Assembly (NCBI GenBank): GCA_039933785.1
Contig: JBDTNL010000017.1
Location: 1-63,771 of the forward strand
Direction: 5' to 3'
DNA length: 63,771 bases
DNA from: JBDTNL01 sp039933785
GTDB lineage: Bacteria; Acidobacteriota; Thermoanaerobaculia; Multivoradales; JAGPDF01
Shown here: positions 1 to 7,557 of the stretch, piece by piece
How positions within the stretch are numbered: the stretch's first letter is position 1
Layout: the number at the start of each line of letters is the position of its first letter
The notes under the pieces: model-generated
What the model was told of the DNA's origin: nothing
The model's input: the letters and a program-made list of their open reading frames with translations, nothing else
Database searches by the model: none
Position numbers and translations under genes: made by a program

Positions 1-1268
1 ACGTACTTGCGGCCCATGGCGCGCGCGATCGATTTGGCGATCGAGGTCTTGCCTACACCCGGAGGTCCGACGAGCAGCAGGATGGGCCCCTTGGCGGATG
101 TGTTGTCAGGACCCGGGCTCACCGGCGCAGTGTCAGGAGCGGCGGGAGCGGTGGGAGCGGCGGGGGCAGCGGCCTCGTCAGCCGCCTTGCGCTCGTCGCG
201 CAGCTGGCGCACGGCGAGGAACTCGAGCACGCGATCCTTCACGTCCTTCAACCCGTAGTGATCCTCCTCGAGGATGCGTCCGGCTTCCTGGATGTCGAGC
301 TTCTCCTCGCTGCGCTTGTTCCACGGCAACTCGACCACGGTCTCGAGAAAGGTGCGCACGACCTGAGACTCCATGCCTTCGCGTCCGAGGCGCTGCAGCC
401 GGCCCCACTCGCGGTCGACCTCCTTGCGGGCCTCTTCCGGGAGCTGGAGCGCGTCGAGCTTTTCCTTGAGCTCCTTCAGGTCGTCGCGCTCCTCGCCTTC
501 GCCGAGCTCCTTCTGGATCTGCCTCATCTGCTCACGCAGGTAGTACTCGCGCTGCTTGCCGCCGAGCTCCTCGCGCACCTTCGACTGAATGTCGGCCTGG
601 GCGTCGAGCACCGAGATCTGGCGCTGGACCTGGAGCAGCACGCGGCGCAGACGATCCTCGACCGACAAGGTCTCGAGCAGAGCTTGGCGCTCGGGTCCGG
701 TCATCTCGACGTAAGCCGCGACCAAGTCCGCCAGATGGCCGGGATCGCCAACCGCGGCGAGGACCTGATCGACCACGTCATCGGGCAGGCCGGATCTCCG
801 GCCGAGCTCGGCGCCGCGCTCGCGAAGCTCGCGATCGAGGGCGACGAAGGCCGGGTCGCGCGCGTCGAGCGGGCGCATTTCCTCGGCGTCACGCACCTGC
901 GCCTCGAGGTAGCCCCGCGCACTGCCCTGTTCGGTGATCCGCAACGCGATACCGCGCCGCTCGCCGTGCACCATGAGCTGCATGCCGGAGAGCCCGCGCT
1001 GCACCTGGCCGATGCGCGCGATGGTGCCAATGGTGTACAGGCCCTCAGGCGTCACGTCCTCGACTTTGGCGCGCTGCGCCACGGCGAAGACCAACTTGTC
1101 GGGTCGCCGCAGCGCGGCCTCGATGGCTCGCAAGGTCGCTGGGCGGCCGGCGCCGATCGGGGTGGTGACTCCGGGGAAAAGAACGTGCTCGCGCAAAGGC
1201 AGCACGGGAAGGCTCATCAGTGGGCTGATCGGACTGGTGGAATCGGGGACTTTCGGGGTCTCGGACAT
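1..1268 (-). CDS. lon: Lon ATP-dependent protease, N-terminal part (3' end outside window)
   Basis: Cytoplasmic AAA+ serine protease that unfolds and degrades damaged and regulatory proteins. The visible 422 residues start MSETPKVPDS and hold the LAN substrate-binding domain (about 15-200), the long helical region (about 210-320) and the start of the ATPase with Walker A GPPGVGKTS at about 402-410. The rest of the ATPase and the Ser-Lys protease domain lie beyond base 1. An Ala/Pro-rich segment of about 30 residues (about 358-391, bases 95-196) separates the helical domain from the conserved KGPIL strand before Walker A; in E. coli Lon these are nearly adjacent. The start was chosen at the first ATG before the conserved LPVLPLR segment. 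Identity is secure; protease activity cannot be judged here. Confidence 0.96.
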   Translation of the reverse strand, partial: MSETPKVPDSTSPISPLMSLPVLPLREHVLFPGVTTPIGAGRPATLRAIEAALRRPDKLVFAVAQRAKVEDVTPEGLYTIGTIARIGQVQRGLSGMQLMVHGERRGIALRITEQGSARGYLEAQVRDAEEMRPLDARDPAFVALDRELRERGAELGRRSGLPDDVVDQVLAAVGDPGHLADLVAAYVEMTGPERQALLETLSVEDRLRRVLLQVQRQISVLDAQADIQSKVREELGGKQREYYLREQMRQIQKELGEGEERDDLKELKEKLDALQLPEEARKEVDREWGRLQRLGREGMESQVVRTFLETVVELPWNKRSEEKLDIQEAGRILEEDHYGLKDVKDRVLEFLAVRQLRDERKAADEAAAPAAPTAPAAPDTAPVSPGPDNTSAKGPILLLVGPPGVGKTSIAKSIARAMGRKY

Positions 1269-1365
1269 GCCAGGGATAACGATGCGGGAGCTAGTGGAAT
1301 TCCCAGCCCCGGTGGCCGCGCCGCCCGGGGGGCGACGCGGCCGTCCAGAGGTTCGAGCTCGTGAT

Positions 1366-2082
1366 CTAGAAACGCCAGGCGGCACCGAACGTCGCGTAGG
1401 TCCCCGCGAGGTCCAGACGGCCGAAGCCCTGGAAGTCGTCCCGCAGATCCGCGTGGGCGTCCTGGTAGCGGCCTTCCGCGTAGATCGAGACGTTGCGGCC
1501 GAGCGGCACTTCGACTCCGGCGAGCGCGAACCAACCGTACGCGAAGTCGTCCGACCGGAACCGGTCACGAAAAATCCGCCGCGGGCTGGCGCCGAAGTCG
1601 ACGAAGTCGCCCTCTTCCTCCAGCTGGTAGTGCACCGCGGTGCCGCCGCCGCCGATGTAAGGAATGATCGGTGAATGGTTCGGCGCGAGCTTGAGCACCA
1701 GCCCGAGGTCGAACGACGAGGTCGAGATGCGGGTGGTATGGATGATCGAATGACCGTTCTGATCCTCGAAATCGCGGTAGGCGAGATCGTGGTCGGCGTA
1801 GTAGACGCTGCCGCCCACCATGATGTTGAGCAGCGGAGCGATCTCGTGCATGTAGTCGACTCCGATCGCGCCACCTTGGAAGTCGCGGCTGCTGGCGGTG
1901 AAGTCGTTGAACGAGCCGTTCCAGTAGTCACCACCCGCGCGGGGCGTGAATACGCCGGCGCGGAGGCGGAGCTCGTTCTCGGCGCCGTAGGGGCCGCGCT
2001 GGGCTTCGACAGCGGTGGTGGTCAGTAGGGCCAGGGCGACTGCGGCGCTGCCGAGTAGCCGGTTGCTCGTGCGAAGTTGCAT
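1366..2082 (-). CDS. Outer-membrane beta-barrel protein (OmpW/opacity-like)
   Basis: 238 residues. A signal peptide of about 27 residues ends at VEA before QRGPYG. The mature part alternates polar and hydrophobic residues as in an 8-stranded barrel and ends in AAWRF, a typical C-terminal Phe signal for Bam-mediated insertion. The start at 2082 has a strong GGAGGAGA ribosome site; an in-frame extension to 2226 lacks one and would bury the signal peptide. Exact family is uncertain: OmpW or the general outer-membrane beta-barrel family both fit. It lies 97 bases downstream of lon on the same strand, but nothing ties the two functionally. Confidence 0.75.
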   Translation of the reverse strand: MQLRTSNRLLGSAAVALALLTTTAVEAQRGPYGAENELRLRAGVFTPRAGGDYWNGSFNDFTASSRDFQGGAIGVDYMHEIAPLLNIMVGGSVYYADHDLAYRDFEDQNGHSIIHTTRISTSSFDLGLVLKLAPNHSPIIPYIGGGGTAVHYQLEEEGDFVDFGASPRRIFRDRFRSDDFAYGWFALAGVEVPLGRNVSIYAEGRYQDAHADLRDDFQGFGRLDLAGTYATFGAAWRF

Positions 2083-2278
2083 TGTCTCTCCTCCTGGTTG
2101 CTCCCGTCTCTGCGGGTCTGGTCGATAGTAGAGCAACCCGGATGCCAAGCGGCGGGGGTTGCGAGATAGTGCTCTTTGCGATCCGACAAGTCTTGTTCTT
2201 GCAGATAGTTGAGACGATCGATTCAAGACCTGGAGCGGTGCGGTGCGGCCTCGCGGTCGAGAGATTGACCTAAGAAGT

Positions 2279-2299
2279 GGACACCGATCGAGGGTGTCC
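2279..2299. promoter_or_regulatory. Inverted repeat upstream of the EamA transporter gene
   Basis: GGACACC and GGTGTCC form perfect 7-base arms around a 7-base spacer, ending 12 bases before the ATG at 2312. It could be an operator or a small 5' hairpin. No Shine-Dalgarno sequence is evident before that ATG. The remaining gap 2083-2278 shows only a loose GTTGCTC/GAGCAAC repeat. Confidence 0.35.
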
Positions 2300-2311
2300 T
2301 AAGCTTCTCCG

Positions 2312-3211
2312 ATGCCCGTGTCCCGCCTGGGAGAGCTCGCCGCCTTGGGGACCTCGGTGAGCTGGACATGCTCGGCGTTGTTCTTCTCGGCCGCCGGCCG
2401 CCGCATTGGGTCGCTCGCTACGAACATCTTGCGTCTCGGCTTCGCGGTGATCTTTCTTAGTCTCGCGACCCTGGTGCTGCGCGGGCACCTCCTGCCTCAC
2501 GACGCGTCAGCCTTCACCTGGCGCTGGCTCGCGCTCTCCGGATTCGTCGGCTTGGTGTTCGGCGATCTCTGCCAGTTTCGGGCCTTCGTGGTGCTGGGAC
2601 CGCGACTCACCCTCTTGGTCGTCTCGCTCGCGCCGCTCTTCACGGCGGCCTTGGGACGGGTGGTACTCGGCGAAGTCCTCAGCCTGCAGCAGCTCGCCGG
2701 AATGGCGGTCACGATCGCCGGCATCGCGCTCGCGTTGACGGCGCATAGGAACACGGTGCGTTCCGCCGCCGAGGGGCATTGGTCCTGGCGCGGCGCGCTA
2801 CTCGCTCTCGGTGGCGCCGTGGGCCAGGCGGGGGCGCTGGTGCTGAGCAAGTACGGCATGCGCGGCTACGACCCGATGGCATCGACGCAGATCCGAGTCA
2901 TCGCAGCCTTGGCGTGCTTTCTGGTCGGCTTCACGATCGCCGGGTTGTGGCCACGAGTCGTGGCGGGTCTTCGGCACTCCGGCGGGCTCAGGTACACCGC
3001 CCTGGGCGCCCTCTTCGGCCCGGTCATCGGCGTCACTCTTTCCCTCGTCGCTGTCGTGCATGCTCCGGCCGGAGTTGCTGCGAGCTTGATGGCGCTCGCC
3101 CCGCTGTTGATCCTGCCGGTCTCGGCCTGGCGTGGAGAGCACGTTGGGTGGGGAGGGTTGGCGGGCGCGGTGCTCGCGGTAGCCGGCGTGGCTCTGCTCG
3201 TCACCGGCTGA
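2312..3211 (+). CDS. EamA/DMT-family transporter
   Basis: 299-residue integral membrane protein with about ten hydrophobic helices in two similar halves, the EamA fold. The conserved pattern near residue 20 (SWTCSALFF) and the second half starting near residue 160 (GALLALGGAVGQAGALVLSKYG) match drug/metabolite exporters. Such proteins usually export amino acids, nucleotides or other metabolites; the substrate cannot be read from the sequence. It is a single gene divergent from the outer-membrane protein gene. The ATG at 2312 begins just before the first helix but lacks a good ribosome site, so a leaderless transcript is possible. Confidence 0.88.
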   Translation: MPVSRLGELAALGTSVSWTCSALFFSAAGRRIGSLATNILRLGFAVIFLSLATLVLRGHLLPHDASAFTWRWLALSGFVGLVFGDLCQFRAFVVLGPRLTLLVVSLAPLFTAALGRVVLGEVLSLQQLAGMAVTIAGIALALTAHRNTVRSAAEGHWSWRGALLALGGAVGQAGALVLSKYGMRGYDPMASTQIRVIAALACFLVGFTIAGLWPRVVAGLRHSGGLRYTALGALFGPVIGVTLSLVAVVHAPAGVAASLMALAPLLILPVSAWRGEHVGWGGLAGAVLAVAGVALLVTG

Positions 3212-3340
3212 GCCGAGCTACAATCAGCGTGTCGCGGCGGATTTCACCTCGCGACCAGCCTCTCCGGAGTTCGTCGCCTATGTCTGCCAGCCACCTGCGA
3301 AGGACCGCCGCCCCCGGCGCTCTGACCGCGGTCGAGCTGA

Positions 3341-3368
3341 AGTAGTTCGAGGTCAGTAGTTCGAGGTC
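3341..3368. repeat. Tandem 14-base duplication in the gap before rsgA
   Basis: AGTAGTTCGAGGTC occurs twice, head to tail with no spacer, about 80 bases before the rsgA start. The rest of the 3212-3446 gap shows a TACAAT hexamer at 3219-3224 without a convincing -35, and nothing else recognisable. The copies look like a recent slippage duplication. Confidence 0.6.
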
Positions 3369-3446
3369 GGTCCTTCCTTTTCTCCCTCCAAGTGTCCTTG
3401 GCATCGTGGCTACGCGTGTATTTGGCGATGAAGGAAAGGACCTCCA

Positions 3447-4613
3447 ATGAATCACGACGAGCGCAAGCTCCGGAAAGCTTTGCAGGAACTCGAGGTTGGG
3501 CACGAGCTGAAGAAGGCGAATCGTAAGACGGCGAAGCTCAGGCGGGCCGCGGGCGAGCGGGAGGGTGAGGAGCGCTTCGACGCGCGCCTGGCTCTCAAGA
3601 GCGATCCCGAAACGCTCGAGGATTGGGCGCCAGGTGGCAGGCGAGCGCGTCCGCGCAGTCTCGCCGTCACGGTGACCCAGCTGCCGACCGTCGCGGATGC
3701 CGAGGACGCCGCTGGCCGGACCGGCATGGTGAGCGCCATCGCGGTGGGGTGTTGCCGCGTGTTGGTGGACGGAGAGGAATTCGACTGTCGCCTTGCCCCG
3801 GCGGTGGCGCTCGAGCAGCGCACCGGACTCGCGGTCGGCGATTGGGTACGGCTGCGCGAACGCGGCGGAATGCACCGGGTAGAATCGGTGCTGCCGCGCC
3901 GCAGCCGCCTGGCTCGGCCTGATCCACACAACCCTCACCTCGAGCGTGTGCTGGCGGCGAACGTGGATCTCGTGCTGATCGCGACGGCGCTGCGCGCACC
4001 GGGAGTGAAGCCCGGACTGATCGACCGCGTGCTGCTGGCGGCGAGCGCGGCGGGGGTCGAAGGGGCGGTGGTCGTCAACAAGGTCGATCTCTCGCCGGAC
4101 CTCGCGCACGACGAAGAGCTTTCAACGCTCGAGCCGCTTCGTGCTGCGGGAGTGCGCGTGCTCGAGTGCTCTGCCCGCACCGAACAGGGGCTCGAAGCAT
4201 TGGCCGATTTGGTCGCCGCGCAAACCGCGGTGCTGGTCGGCCAAAGCGGCTGCGGCAAGACCTCGTTGCTCAACGCACTGTCGCCTGGCCTAGGGAGGCG
4301 GGTCGGCGCGGCGCGGGAATCCGACGGCAAGGGGCGCCACACCACGACCTCTTCGAGCCTGCAGGCGCTGGCGGGGGGAGGATTCCTAATCGACACTCCG
4401 GGCGTGCGGCAGTTCGGGCTGTGGCAGCCCTCCGCCGAGGCTCTGGCGGCAGCCTTCCCGGAGATCGAGCTCGCATCGGCGAGCTGCCGATTCCGGGATT
4501 GCCGGCACGGCCGCGGCGAGCGCGGGTGCGCAGTCGTAGCGGCGATCGAATGCGGAGCGATCCCGCGTTCCCGCCTGGATTCGTTCCTCCGCCTGTCGTC
4601 CGTCTTGGTCTAA
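3447..4613 (+). CDS. rsgA: Ribosome small-subunit biogenesis GTPase RsgA
   Basis: 388-residue circularly permuted GTPase that assists late maturation of the 30S subunit. The G motifs come in permuted order: NKVD at about 210, P-loop GQSGCGKTS at about 264 and DTPGVRQFG at about 315. A C-terminal Cys/His zinc-binding stretch (about 346-360, CRFRDCRHG...GC) follows. An OB-fold precedes the GTPase domain. Residues 1-64 form a basic, probably helical extension longer than in many homologues. The ATG at 3447 follows AAAGGACC. The next gene starts 13 bases after the stop, so co-transcription with the hydrolase and reductase is likely. Confidence 0.95.
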   Translation: MNHDERKLRKALQELEVGHELKKANRKTAKLRRAAGEREGEERFDARLALKSDPETLEDWAPGGRRARPRSLAVTVTQLPTVADAEDAAGRTGMVSAIAVGCCRVLVDGEEFDCRLAPAVALEQRTGLAVGDWVRLRERGGMHRVESVLPRRSRLARPDPHNPHLERVLAANVDLVLIATALRAPGVKPGLIDRVLLAASAAGVEGAVVVNKVDLSPDLAHDEELSTLEPLRAAGVRVLECSARTEQGLEALADLVAAQTAVLVGQSGCGKTSLLNALSPGLGRRVGAARESDGKGRHTTTSSSLQALAGGGFLIDTPGVRQFGLWQPSAEALAAAFPEIELASASCRFRDCRHGRGERGCAVVAAIECGAIPRSRLDSFLRLSSVLV

Positions 4614-4626
4614 GCTCGCGAACGCG

Positions 4627-5703
4627 ATGTCTCTTCGAGCTCGAAGCGCGGTCCTGATGGCTCTGCTAGCGCTCGCCGGCAGCCGGGAGGGGCGTGCCTT
4701 ACCGGCGCCCAACGGCTGGAGCTTCGTCCTCTTGCCACTCTCCAACAGCCACGCGCGGATGTACGTTCCTGCGCATCTCGACCGCGGCGCCCCCGCGCCT
4801 TTGATCGTGTTTCTGCACGGCGCGGGGTCCTATCCCGAGGCGTGGCAATCCTTCCTTTCGGTGCCGGCGGACGGCGCCGGAGCGCTGGTGATCGCACCGC
4901 GATCGCTGGGCATCGGCTGGGGCAACGCCGGAGACGAGAACGTGCTCGCCGAGGCGATCGCCGAAGCGTCGAAGCGTGCGCTGGTCGATCCGCGGCGGGT
5001 TTCGATCACCGGCCATTCCGCCGGCGGCGCGTACGCCTATCTCATCGGCTATCAGACTCTGCTCGGCAACCCATCGCGCTTCAGCGGCGTGTTCTCGATG
5101 TCGGCGCCGTACTACTTCGTCGATCACGTCGTCGACCCGGGGTACACGGCGCCGCTTCGCCAGTACTACGGTGGCCAGGACCCGAACTACCAAGGCGGCG
5201 CCCGAGACGCCTTGGTCGCTCAATGGCAGCGACTGGGCATTCCCTTCGAAGAGGATTTCCAGCTCAACTTCGGCCACTCCAACCTGCCGCCGAACACTCT
5301 CGCCGACGGGTTCGCCTTCGCGGCGCGGCAGGTCTATCCCGGATACTCGGCGACCTGCGGGCCGACGGCGGGAGCGCTTTGCCTGCGCGACGGTCGCTAC
5401 CGGGCCGAGGTCGCCTGGCGCACGGCGGCGGCGAGCGGAGTCGGCCATGCGGTGTCGCTCTCCGCGGGAGACTCCGGGCTGTTCTGGTTCTTCGACGCGG
5501 GCAACATCGAAATGCTCGTCAAGGTCCTCGACGGCTGCGTGGTCAACCATCGCGTATGGGTCTTTGCCTCGGCGACGACGAACGTGGGCTTCACGCTCAC
5601 GGTCACCGACACGGTGGGCGGCACGGTCAGGACCTATAGCAACGCGCTCGGGCACCCGGCGAGCATCGTGACCGACACCGAAGCGTTCGCCACGTGTCCT
5701 TGA
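4627..5703 (+). CDS. Secreted alpha/beta hydrolase with C-terminal Cys-flanked beta domain
   Basis: 358 residues with an N-terminal signal peptide (about 1-24). The hydrolase part (about 40-235) resembles PHB-depolymerase/esterase-type enzymes: oxyanion segment HGAG near 64, nucleophile elbow GHSAGG near 128, and a probable catalytic His in GHSNLPP near 218. From about 243 to the end there is a second domain starting at Cys in CGPTAGALCL and ending FATCP, rich in beta-strand patterns (LFWFFDAGNIEMLVKVLDG). I associate this tail with secreted proteins of Thermoanaerobaculia-like Acidobacteriota, but that is memory, not a search. It follows rsgA by 13 bases. The substrate is unknown. Confidence 0.82.
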   Translation: MSLRARSAVLMALLALAGSREGRALPAPNGWSFVLLPLSNSHARMYVPAHLDRGAPAPLIVFLHGAGSYPEAWQSFLSVPADGAGALVIAPRSLGIGWGNAGDENVLAEAIAEASKRALVDPRRVSITGHSAGGAYAYLIGYQTLLGNPSRFSGVFSMSAPYYFVDHVVDPGYTAPLRQYYGGQDPNYQGGARDALVAQWQRLGIPFEEDFQLNFGHSNLPPNTLADGFAFAARQVYPGYSATCGPTAGALCLRDGRYRAEVAWRTAAASGVGHAVSLSAGDSGLFWFFDAGNIEMLVKVLDGCVVNHRVWVFASATTNVGFTLTVTDTVGGTVRTYSNALGHPASIVTDTEAFATCP

Positions 5704-5722
5704 GGAGTCGCGGAGGTCGCCC

Positions 5723-6781
5723 ATGTCGATGCTGATCTACGGTGTCAACGGCTACACCGGAGAGCTGGTGGTTCGCGAAGCGGCTCGTCGCGGCCTGAAA
5801 CCCATCCTGGCGGGCCGAAATCCCGCCGCGGTGTCGGTGCTCGGCAGCGAGCTCCGGCTCGAGGCGCGAGCTTTCGCGCTCGACGATCCTGCCGCCGTCG
5901 GCGAGGGTCTAGCGGGGGTCGATGCGGTGCTCCACTGTGCCGGCCCCTTCATGCGCACCAGCCGACCGATGGTCGAGGCGTGCCTGGCGAAGAAGGTGAG
6001 CTATCTCGACATCACCGGCGAGCTTTCGGTCTTCGAACGCGTGTTGCGCCGTGGCGAGGCGGCGAAGAGCGCGGGGATCGTGCTGCTCCCCGGTGTCGGG
6101 TTCGACGTCGTGCCCTCGGACTGTCTCGCCGCGACCCTCGCTGTGGCGCTGCCGGATGCGACGCATCTCGACCTCGCGTTTTACAGTCAGGGCGGCTCGT
6201 GGAGCAAGGGGACGATGCAGACCATGATCGAGAGTCTGCCGAGCGCGGGAGCGATCCGGCGCGACGGCGAGATCGTGCCGGTCGGTCTGGCGCATGCGGT
6301 GCGAGATTTCGACTTTCCGTGCGGCCGGCGGCGACTGATGACCATTCCGTGGGGCGACGTGTCGACCGCATTCCACACCACTGGAATTCGCAACATCCGC
6401 GTCTTCGGCGCCGGGCCGCGGCACCCCGGCCGGCTCAAGCTGTTGCAACCGTTCCTGCCGTTGCTGGCGCTTGGACCGATCAAGCGCGCGCTGCAGGCGA
6501 GAGTGCGCAAGACCGTCACCGGACCGGACGAGCACGTCCGCCGGACCGCGCGGGTCTATCTTTGGGGCCAAGTGCGCAATGCGGCCGGCGTGACCAGGAC
6601 GGCGCGGCTGGAAACTCCGGAGGCGTACGCCTACACCGCGACCACGGCCGTTGAGAGCCTGCGCCGGGTGGCGGCGGGCGAGGTCGCTCCCGGCAGTTGG
6701 ACGCCGGCGCGGGCTTTCGGCGCGGGCTACGCGGCCTCCTTCGAGGGTGTGGTCGCGAGCCCGCCGCAAACCGAGGACTGA
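5723..6781 (+). CDS. Saccharopine-dehydrogenase-like NAD(P)-binding oxidoreductase
   Basis: 352 residues. The N-terminus is a Rossmann fold with the nucleotide loop GVNGYTGE (7-14), then AGRN near 31 and HCAGPF near 72, the signature of the saccharopine dehydrogenase NADP-binding family. Proteins of this subgroup include trans-acting enoyl reductases and uncharacterised reductases; there is no sign that it acts in lysine metabolism. GGAGG sits 6-10 bases before the ATG at 5723, and the gene begins 19 bases after the hydrolase stop, so it is probably the last gene of the rsgA transcript. It converges on the phosphatase gene at 6805. Confidence 0.85.
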   Translation: MSMLIYGVNGYTGELVVREAARRGLKPILAGRNPAAVSVLGSELRLEARAFALDDPAAVGEGLAGVDAVLHCAGPFMRTSRPMVEACLAKKVSYLDITGELSVFERVLRRGEAAKSAGIVLLPGVGFDVVPSDCLAATLAVALPDATHLDLAFYSQGGSWSKGTMQTMIESLPSAGAIRRDGEIVPVGLAHAVRDFDFPCGRRRLMTIPWGDVSTAFHTTGIRNIRVFGAGPRHPGRLKLLQPFLPLLALGPIKRALQARVRKTVTGPDEHVRRTARVYLWGQVRNAAGVTRTARLETPEAYAYTATTAVESLRRVAAGEVAPGSWTPARAFGAGYAASFEGVVASPPQTED

Positions 6782-6804
6782 GGCCGCCAGGGCCTGTCCT
6801 CGGA

Positions 6805-7557
6805 TCACTCTTCGGGGTTCTTCTCCCAAGAGCCGTACATCGGATTCGGCAGCATGAAGAAACGTGTGCCGAAGGCGCCGAGGCGCTCGGGATCGAATCT
6901 CGCCTTCTGATCGAGGGTCGGGAAGTCCCGGATGTTGTCGCCGATCCACAAGACGACATGCAGCGGACCGAGCGCTGTGCCGCCTTTCTCGACCGCCTGG
7001 AATCGGGGGTTCTTGTCACCGTCGGCGCCCCGGCAGAGCATGACGTCGAAGGGCAACGATTGCTGGCTGAAATTGGCGCGTGTTGCCTCGCAAGTCGCTT
7101 CCGATCGATTGGTCACGATCGCGATCTTGCCGCCGAGCGAGTGCACCAGATTGAGGAATTCGCGCGCGCCGGGAAGGGGCGGCGCCGACTGCCGAGCGAC
7201 CCAGCTCGCCCACAGGGCTTCGTCGAATGTGCCCTTGCCCGTCTGCCACAGCTCTTTTTCATACTGTGAGTTGTCGATGACGGTTTCGTCCGCGTCGAGG
7301 ATGACGGCCCACGAGCCCGCGGCAAAAGCCGGCGCGCTGGCGGTCACCGTGCGCGCCGCGACGGCGTAGATCTCCAGATACGCCGCCTGCTGCTCCGCCG
7401 AATCGCGGAACCAGTGCACGGCGGAAGGCATGGGAGTCGCCGTTGGCGCCGGAGACGTCGTCGGAGTTGCCCCCTCCGGCGGCGAAACGGATACTGGTGC
7501 GCTCGCACACCCGGCGAACGTCAGCGTGGCGAGCAGCAGAGTCAGCGACCGCTTCAT
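6805..7557 (-). CDS. HAD-superfamily class B-like acid phosphatase lipoprotein
   Basis: 250 residues. The N-terminus MKRSLTLLLATLTFAGC is a lipoprotein signal with acylated Cys at 17, followed by a Pro/Thr/Ala linker. The phosphatase core has the HAD nucleophile motif DADET near 88-92, a motif II Thr in VTNRSE, and the acidic motif GDNIRDF near 204, as in lipoprotein e(P4)/class B 5'-nucleotidases. It probably hydrolyses phosphomonoesters or nucleotides at the envelope. Its ATG overlaps the stop of the upstream Asp-box gene (ATGA), so the two are translationally coupled. An in-frame extension to 7593 has no ribosome site. Confidence 0.88.
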   Translation of the reverse strand: MKRSLTLLLATLTFAGCASAPVSVSPPEGATPTTSPAPTATPMPSAVHWFRDSAEQQAAYLEIYAVAARTVTASAPAFAAGSWAVILDADETVIDNSQYEKELWQTGKGTFDEALWASWVARQSAPPLPGAREFLNLVHSLGGKIAIVTNRSEATCEATRANFSQQSLPFDVMLCRGADGDKNPRFQAVEKGGTALGPLHVVLWIGDNIRDFPTLDQKARFDPERLGAFGTRFFMLPNPMYGSWEKNPEE

